Positions 59,321 to 64,000 of a DNA stretch of 64,000 bases are shown here, piece by piece. The position numbers and the translations under genes were made by a program. This DNA comes from 20CM-2-65-7 sp963830455. Its GTDB lineage: Bacteria; Gemmatimonadota; Gemmatimonadetes; Gemmatimonadales; GWC2-71-9. The first letter of the stretch is position 1, and each line of letters starts with the position of its first letter. The notes under the pieces were generated by a model. The model made no database searches. It was not told the DNA's origin and saw only the letters and a list, made by a program, of their open reading frames with translations. Location: NCBI GenBank assembly GCA_963830455.1, contig CAWHMT010000008.1, positions 62,001 through 126,000 of the forward strand, given 5' to 3'.

Positions 59321-60502
59321 CTAGCTCCGGGACACCGGGGGCGGCGCGCCGATGCTGTGCATCGCGAAGAATTCCTCCAGCTCGCGGAGAATATCCGGCC
59401 AGTTGCCGATCGCCTTCGCCGCCGGTGGCAGACCCTCGAGCATCATAGCCCCGTAACGCTTGGTGACGACCCGGCGATCCAGGAGCACCACGGCCCCGAC
59501 GTCGGACTTGGTCCGAATCAACCGGCCAAACCCCTGTTTCAACTTGAGCGCGGCCAGGGGAACCAGATAGTGGCTGAATCCGTCGACGCCCGCAGCCGTC
59601 AGCCGCTCCAGCCGCGCCGCCGTGAGCGGCTCGCTCGGCACCTTGAACGGCAGTTTGGCGAGAATCAGCACGCGCAGGGCGCGGCCCGGCACGTCCACGC
59701 CCTCCCAGAACGAATCGGTCCCCAGCAGAATCGCGGAGCCGGCGTCGCGGAAGCGGCGCAGCAACTGATCGCGCTGTCCTTCACCCTGCACGAGCAGCGG
59801 CCAGCGTGCGCCGACCTCGCCGCGAATGGCGTCCGCGGTGCGCCGCAGCGCTCCATGACTCGTGAACAGCGCGAAGATGCCGCCATCGGACGCGTGGGCC
59901 AGCTCGAGCAGCACGCGCGCGACCGCGGCGCCGTGACCGGATTCGTCGTCGCGTGGCTCGGGGATATCGGTGGGAATCCCGAACACGCACTGCGCGCCGA
60001 AGTCGAACGGCGAGGGGAGGACCTCGCGCACGGTGACGCGCGACGGGGGCAGCGAGAGCCCCAGCCGCTCTTCGAGGAACGTGAACTCGCCGCCCGCCGC
60101 GAGCGTCGCGCTCGTCAGCACGACCGTCTCGACACGATCGAACAGGGATTCTTTCAGGATGGGCGCCATGTCGAGCGGCACCGCCGCCAGCGTCAGGTTC
60201 GGCGTGCGTCGTCCGCGTCGTTCCATCCAGCGCACCGCGGGGCTGGTGGACGGACGATACCCGACAGGCTGCAGCGTGGCCTTCAGACCCTCGGCGGCCG
60301 TATCGAGACGCCGCACGACCCCGCGCAGCTCGCCGATGAGTCGCGTGCGCATTTCCGCGGGATCGTCGATCGACAGGCGATCGGCGATGGTCTCCACGCC
60401 GTCGCGCAGCTTGCTGAAGGCGATGAGCAGGTTGTCGAGCGCGACATCGAGCCCTTCGCGCCAGACCGGATCGTCGGCGAACGCGTCGGTGAGACGCAGC
60501 AT
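59321..60502 (-). CDS. JAMM-DinG helicase, C-terminal part (frameshifted gene)
   Basis: Contains the helicase C-terminal RecA-like domain of DinG/XPD type: AILLGTDSFWEGVDVPGRAL, LAKLPFKVPSEP, and the arginine-finger motif QGFGRLIRTKSDVGAVVLLDRR. It starts out of phase with the N-terminal part: the text of one domain changes frame near 60510, in the GC-rich stretch GGCGCGGCGGCGCCCCG. One missing base (or two extra) would explain it. The listed ATG is internal to the original protein. Confidence 0.88.
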   Translation of the reverse strand: MLRLTDAFADDPVWREGLDVALDNLLIAFSKLRDGVETIADRLSIDDPAEMRTRLIGELRGVVRRLDTAAEGLKATLQPVGYRPSTSPAVRWMERRGRRTPNLTLAAVPLDMAPILKESLFDRVETVVLTSATLAAGGEFTFLEERLGLSLPPSRVTVREVLPSPFDFGAQCVFGIPTDIPEPRDDESGHGAAVARVLLELAHASDGGIFALFTSHGALRRTADAIRGEVGARWPLLVQGEGQRDQLLRRFRDAGSAILLGTDSFWEGVDVPGRALRVLILAKLPFKVPSEPLTAARLERLTAAGVDGFSHYLVPLAALKLKQGFGRLIRTKSDVGAVVLLDRRVVTKRYGAMMLEGLPPAAKAIGNWPDILRELEEFFAMHSIGAPPPVSRS

Positions 60503-61875
60503 CGGCGACGGGGCGCCGCCGCGCCCTGCTCGGCGCCGAGCCGGCGCGCCAGCCGCCCGAACAGCTCCTCCGACCAGCGCCGCGCGGCGACCAGGGCGTC
60601 GAACACACTGCGGCTCAGCAGATCGCGGCTCGCCGAGGCGAGCAGGTCGTTGTGCGTCCCGAGCTCGGCGGCGAGCGCCGGGAGCAGCCCGCGGCCGTTG
60701 CGCTCCAGGCGGCCCAGCAGCCGTTGCACGCCGAGCATGCTCACCTGGGTGCCGAGATGCTGCGCCGCGACGTCTTCGAGATGATGCGCCTCGTCAAGCA
60801 CGAGGCGCCGATACGGCGGGAGCACGGCGGCCTCCTGCCAGTTGTCGGACGCGATGCGCACCGCGAGATCGGACGCAAGCAAGTGGTGATTGACGACCAC
60901 GACGTCGGCTTCGGCGGCTCTGCGTCTCGCGGCAAACACGAAACAGCGATCGAAGTGCGGGCACTTGAGTCGCGTGCACAAGTCCGACTCGGCCGCGACC
61001 GCGTCCCACACGTCGTTCGACGGTTCTTCGACGAGATCCGCGAGACTGCCGTCCGCCGTGCGCGCGGCCCAGCCGGCGATCGCTTCGAGCTCGGCACTCC
61101 GGCCGGCATCGAACAGCGACTCCTGGCCGGCGCGCGCCTGCTCGAGGCGCGAGAGGCAGAGGTAGTTCCGCCAGCCCTTGAGCAGCGCGAACGTGACGGC
61201 GCGCTCCCCCGTGGAGAACGCGCGCGCCAGGATCGGCAGGTCCTTGCCGACGAGCTGCTCCTGCAGGTTGATCGTGTTGGTCGAGACGACCGTGCGCTCA
61301 CCGTTGATGCGTGCCCACTCGATCGCCGGGACGAGATACGCGAACGACTTCCCGACCCCGGTGCCGGCCTCGAGCAGCGCGATGCCGCCGTCGTTGTACG
61401 CGTCGGCGATGTAGGCGGCCATGTCGCGCTGACCGGGACGATCCTCAAACGCCGCAGCGCCCAACACACGAGCGACAGGTCCGGTCTCGGTGAGTAGGTT
61501 CGCGATTTCGAGGGAATCGAGCTTCTGCACCTGCCGCGCGCGCGGCATTTCGACCACGATGTAGAGCGTCGAGACGTCGTTGTTGACGATCCCGAATCCC
61601 ACGCCGTCATCGTGGAGCCGCGCGGCGACGTGCAGATCGGCGCCCGAGGGCTCGAGAAAGCCGCTGGGGTGGTTGTGGATCAGCATTTCGCCGCGTTGCG
61701 CGACGCCGGGCAGGGCGAGCACCGCGTCGACCGTGCCGCGCGCCACCACGCGCCCGTCCGTCAGCGTGCCGTTGGGATCGGCGCGCACCACAAACGACAC
61801 TTCGCGCCCGTGCGCCGCCGCGATCTCCTCCTGCAGCAGAGTGCGCGCGGCCGCCGTCAGGCGCTCGACGCTCAA
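60283..61875 (-). CDS. JAMM metalloprotease domain fused to DinG/XPD-type helicase, N-terminal part
   Basis: Residues 1-112 form a JAB/JAMM domain with the exact zinc motif His67-x-His69-x7-Ser77-x2-Asp80 (HNHPSGFLEPSGAD), as in RadC and deubiquitinase-like proteins. The helicase follows: Walker A EAGTGVGKS at 169-177, four Cys for an iron-sulphur cluster (240, 300, 305, 311), and DEAH at 361-364. After about residue 455 the frame is lost. Repaired, the protein is ~851 residues, a 5'-3' superfamily 2 DNA helicase. It overlaps the Tat-exported protein gene by ATGA. Confidence 0.9.
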   Translation of the reverse strand: MSVERLTAAARTLLQEEIAAAHGREVSFVVRADPNGTLTDGRVVARGTVDAVLALPGVAQRGEMLIHNHPSGFLEPSGADLHVAARLHDDGVGFGIVNNDVSTLYIVVEMPRARQVQKLDSLEIANLLTETGPVARVLGAAAFEDRPGQRDMAAYIADAYNDGGIALLEAGTGVGKSFAYLVPAIEWARINGERTVVSTNTINLQEQLVGKDLPILARAFSTGERAVTFALLKGWRNYLCLSRLEQARAGQESLFDAGRSAELEAIAGWAARTADGSLADLVEEPSNDVWDAVAAESDLCTRLKCPHFDRCFVFAARRRAAEADVVVVNHHLLASDLAVRIASDNWQEAAVLPPYRRLVLDEAHHLEDVAAQHLGTQVSMLGVQRLLGRLERNGRGLLPALAAELGTHNDLLASASRDLLSRSVFDALVAARRWSEELFGRLARRLGAEQGAAAPRRRCCVSPTRSPTIRSGAKGSMSRSTTCSSPSASCATAWRPSPIACRSTIPRKCARDSSASCAGSCGVSIRPPRV

Positions 61876-63167
61876 GTCTTCAGCTCACGCTTTTTCGCGG
61901 CGGGAAAGAGCACGTTGTTGAGAATCAGCCGGTAGCCGGGCGAATGCGGATGCAGGGACAAATCGGTCGGCGGATCGCCGATCTGATGCTGCGGGTCTTC
62001 CGGATCGTGGCCGCCGAAGAAGGTCCACGTGCCCTTGCCGAGCTCGCCGCGGATGTACTTCACCCAGGGCGCGCCTTCTTCGTCGGCCAGAACCGTCACG
62101 CCCGGCTTCAGCCGGGTGCGCGAGAACGACGTCGTCAGCCCGTAGAAGTCCGGGACCGTCTGGCGATGGTCCTGCACCAGCATCGTCGGGACCGGATCGA
62201 TCTTGGCGCTGAAGTTGAAGAGCTTGAACGCGCCGAGCGGCTGGCGGCGCGAGCCGCCGTTGACCTGATGCCCGTCGATGTCCGAGAAGCTCGCCACCAG
62301 GGGATTCGGCTCCAAGTGCCCCCCCGTGAACGCAAACGCCTGCGACCAGTCGAGCTTGGCGTCGGCATTGGGATCGAGCGGCGAGCCGTCGGCGAATGTC
62401 GCGGCGATATCGACATCATGCGCCGCGAGCGCCAGGTCGATCGTCTCGGTGGCGGTGCACATCGCGAACAGGAACCCGCCGTTCTCGACGTAGCCGCGGA
62501 TGCTCCGGGAGACCGCCTTCTTGAGCGCGGGCACCGTGGCGAACCCGAGCCGGCGCGCCATGTCGCTGTTGCGCTGCACCATTTCGGCGAGCCACGGGAG
62601 CCCAGAGTAGATCAGGAAGAACTTCGAGTACTGCCCGGTGAAGTCTTCGTGATGCAGGTGCAACCAGTCGTAGTCGCGCAGGCCGCCGTTCATCACTTCC
62701 GCGTCCCAGATCTTCGTGAACGAAATCCCCGCGTACTGCAGGGCCATCGTGACCGCGTCGTCCCAGGGCGCGGCATTGGGCGGCGCGTACACAGCCACTT
62801 TGGGCGCCTTCTCGAGTGGCACGGCGTCCATGTTGTTCGCTTCGATCTCGCCCCGGATCGCGGTGATCGCGCTGTCGACCGGCTCCACGCGAATGCCGTT
62901 CAGCGCCGCGTCCCGCCGCAGCGCGTCCAGATCCGGAATCAGAAACGAGCCCCCGCGATAGTTGAGCAGCCACTCGGCTTTGAGGCCGGCCTCGATGGCG
63001 CGGTAGGTGAGGCCGTAGGCCTTGAGGTGGTCGGATTGCGCGTCGTCCATGGGGATCAACAGCGACTGGGCGGTTAGACGGTTAGTCGGATAGACGCTCG
63101 AGAGGCGCCCGCTAACCGTCAAACCGGCTAACCCACTAGCCGTCTTCAGGAAGTCCCGCCGCTTCAT
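61872..63167 (-). CDS. Tat-exported protein of the family often labelled asparagine synthetase B
   Basis: About 431 residues from ATG 63167 with a twin-arginine signal (MKRRDFLKTASGLAG). The body (LLIPMDDAQSDHLKAYGLTY, PKVAVYAPPNAAPWDDAV, ENGGFLFAMCTATETIDLAL, LHPHSPGYRLILNNVLFPAA) matches a secreted family that databases often call asparagine synthetase B. Nothing in it resembles the real AsnB domains, and an exported Tat substrate is an unlikely place for that reaction. A glutamine-amidotransferase-like fold is possible. The end of the signal region is built from GGTTAG-type repeats. Confidence 0.7.
   Translation of the reverse strand: MKRRDFLKTASGLAGLTVSGRLSSVYPTNRLTAQSLLIPMDDAQSDHLKAYGLTYRAIEAGLKAEWLLNYRGGSFLIPDLDALRRDAALNGIRVEPVDSAITAIRGEIEANNMDAVPLEKAPKVAVYAPPNAAPWDDAVTMALQYAGISFTKIWDAEVMNGGLRDYDWLHLHHEDFTGQYSKFFLIYSGLPWLAEMVQRNSDMARRLGFATVPALKKAVSRSIRGYVENGGFLFAMCTATETIDLALAAHDVDIAATFADGSPLDPNADAKLDWSQAFAFTGGHLEPNPLVASFSDIDGHQVNGGSRRQPLGAFKLFNFSAKIDPVPTMLVQDHRQTVPDFYGLTTSFSRTRLKPGVTVLADEEGAPWVKYIRGELGKGTWTFFGGHDPEDPQHQIGDPPTDLSLHPHSPGYRLILNNVLFPAAKKRELKT
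63045..63143. repeat. GGTTAG/CTAACC repeats within the Tat-signal coding region
   Basis: On the plus strand GGCGGTTAGACGGTTAGTCG, later CGCTAACCGTC, CCGGCTAACCC and ACTAGCCGTC. Degenerate 8-9-base units encode residues ~9-35 of the Tat-exported protein, including the end of its signal peptide. Confidence 0.65.
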
Positions 63168-64000
63168 GATTTCGGAATCACGCCCCGCGCCCGCTCGAGC
63201 ACGCGCCGAGCCTCGGGCACGAACGCGCTGTTCGGATACGTCAGAATCAGATGCTCGAGATGCGGAATGGCTTCGGATGCGCGCCCGCTGCGTATGAGCA
63301 CGCGGCTCCATTCGAGCTCGGCCGCCGGCGACGCCGCGCTTTCCGACCCGTTGCCGGTGCGGACGATTTCGTCGAACAGGGCGATGGCCGTCGTCTCATG
63401 GTCGCCGCCGGCGCGCGCCGCCGCCTGGCCGGCGAGCAGCAACACCTCGAGGCGGCCGCCTTCCACCGGGAGCTTGTACGCCGCGCGCCGCAGCCCGGCG
63501 ACCGCGGTCGCGGTATCCCCGCGCGCGAGCGTCAGCAACGCCGAGCCGAGCTCCGGGCTCGACTCGACCTGAATGCGCTGGAGCATCGCCATCATCGCCG
63601 TGCGCTCGGTCGCGGCGGCGCGATCGGTGGCATACGGACCCGCCATCCGGAACGCCTCCATCGCGCCCCTCAGGTGGCCGCGATAGAGCTCGATCCAGCC
63701 GTGCTGGGCGATCGCGGCAACGCTCGAGTCATCCCCCAGCGCCGCGGCGGCCCGGTCGATCTCGCCGCGCGCGATCCGCGCCCTGGCGAGCGCGAGGCGC
63801 AACCCGGCGCGGTCGTCCGCCGTGAGTCCCGGGCTCGCCGCGAGACGCTGCTCGACGACGTCGAGTTGGCCGTCGGCGATCAGCACTTCCAGCAGCGCGG
63901 CCTGTGCCACTGCATGGGTTTCGCCAGGCACACCGGGCTCCGTCGCGAGTCCTTCGAGCACCTTGCGGGCGGCGGCGCGATCGCCGCCCTCCAGCAGCTC
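63164..64000 (-). CDS. TPR-repeat protein, 5' end beyond window
   Basis: At least 278 residues visible; the reading frame is open at the window edge. Helix pairs with TPR spacing are evident: ELLEGGDRAAARKVLEGLA, AGLRLALARARIARGEIDRAAAAL, and the closing EAIPHLEHLILTYPNSAFVPEARRVLERAR. Such proteins are usually scaffolds in the envelope or in assembly complexes. Its stop overlaps the start of the Tat-exported protein gene (ATGA), so it belongs to the same operon. Confidence 0.8.
   Translation of the reverse strand, partial: ELLEGGDRAAARKVLEGLATEPGVPGETHAVAQAALLEVLIADGQLDVVEQRLAASPGLTADDRAGLRLALARARIARGEIDRAAAALGDDSSVAAIAQHGWIELYRGHLRGAMEAFRMAGPYATDRAAATERTAMMAMLQRIQVESSPELGSALLTLARGDTATAVAGLRRAAYKLPVEGGRLEVLLLAGQAAARAGGDHETTAIALFDEIVRTGNGSESAASPAAELEWSRVLIRSGRASEAIPHLEHLILTYPNSAFVPEARRVLERARGVIPKS

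Noticed and set aside
61872..63311. Function as asparagine synthetase B
   Set aside because: No glutaminase N-terminal Cys or ATP-pyrophosphatase motif is present and the protein carries a Tat signal; the label seems to be a propagated misannotation.

Overview
The window is a GC-rich bacterial chromosome segment with short intergenic gaps, many overlapping start/stop codons and two serine tRNAs. Gene content suggests a diderm of the Gemmatimonadota type: tricorn-like protease, LVIVD and DUF305 secreted proteins, PPC-repeat proteins, carboxypeptidase-regulatory-like proteins, many small TonB-like proteins, tandem DUF2723 membrane proteins and an RND efflux system. The phylum call is inference from gene style, not from a marker search. 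No phage, insertion sequence, CRISPR array or plasmid signature was seen.

Layout. 1-11.9 kb: envelope and exported enzymes (GDPD, FAD-linked oxidase, tricorn protease, DUF305+LVIVD pair, TonB-like protein, a frameshifted VanX-type dipeptidase, a serine beta-lactamase-like lipoprotein). 11.9-16.4 kb: a distinct accessory block in which a 504-bp array of exact 21-bp units, a lipoprotein, an orphan ExbD, a TonB-like protein and a GIY-YIG protein are each separated by a copy of a two-hairpin repeat. 16.4-27.9 kb, minus strand: TonB-like pair, glyA, rpiB, a Leu/Glu-type dehydrogenase, acyl-CoA dehydrogenase, 3-hydroxyacyl-CoA dehydrogenase, CPBP protease, bioY, thiolase, thrS and a 57-residue membrane protein. 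27.9-42.4 kb, plus strand: valS, Ig-like lipoprotein, selA, gmhB, a PPC-repeat protein, purN, purH and two DUF2723 proteins. 42.4-47.9 kb, minus: RND permease, TolC and adaptor. 48.1-56.9 kb: tRNA-Ser(UGA), M1-like peptidase, CDP-alcohol transferase, regulatory-like protein, tRNA-Ser(GCU), gltX and a cupredoxin/CHRD group. 56.9-64 kb, minus: a tightly overlapping run with a TPR protein, a Tat-exported protein, a JAMM-DinG helicase fusion, a small monooxygenase-like protein, an aminotransferase and a TonB-like protein.

How they work together: the 20-26 kb genes are consistent with amino-acid and fatty-acid oxidation; valS/thrS/gltX, purN/purH, glyA and rpiB are housekeeping; most of the rest builds or serves the envelope. 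Five genes are broken by small indels and a sixth (bioY) by a palindrome. Several of the indels sit in G/C-rich runs, so residual sequencing error must be excluded before calling them pseudogenes. The most unusual features are the dispersed two-hairpin element with apparently covarying stems, the indel-free 21-bp array, locus-specific heptamer/octamer repeats that run into two coding regions, the JAMM-DinG fusion, a GltX missing its zinc-binding segment, and a beta-barrel fused to a cupredoxin.
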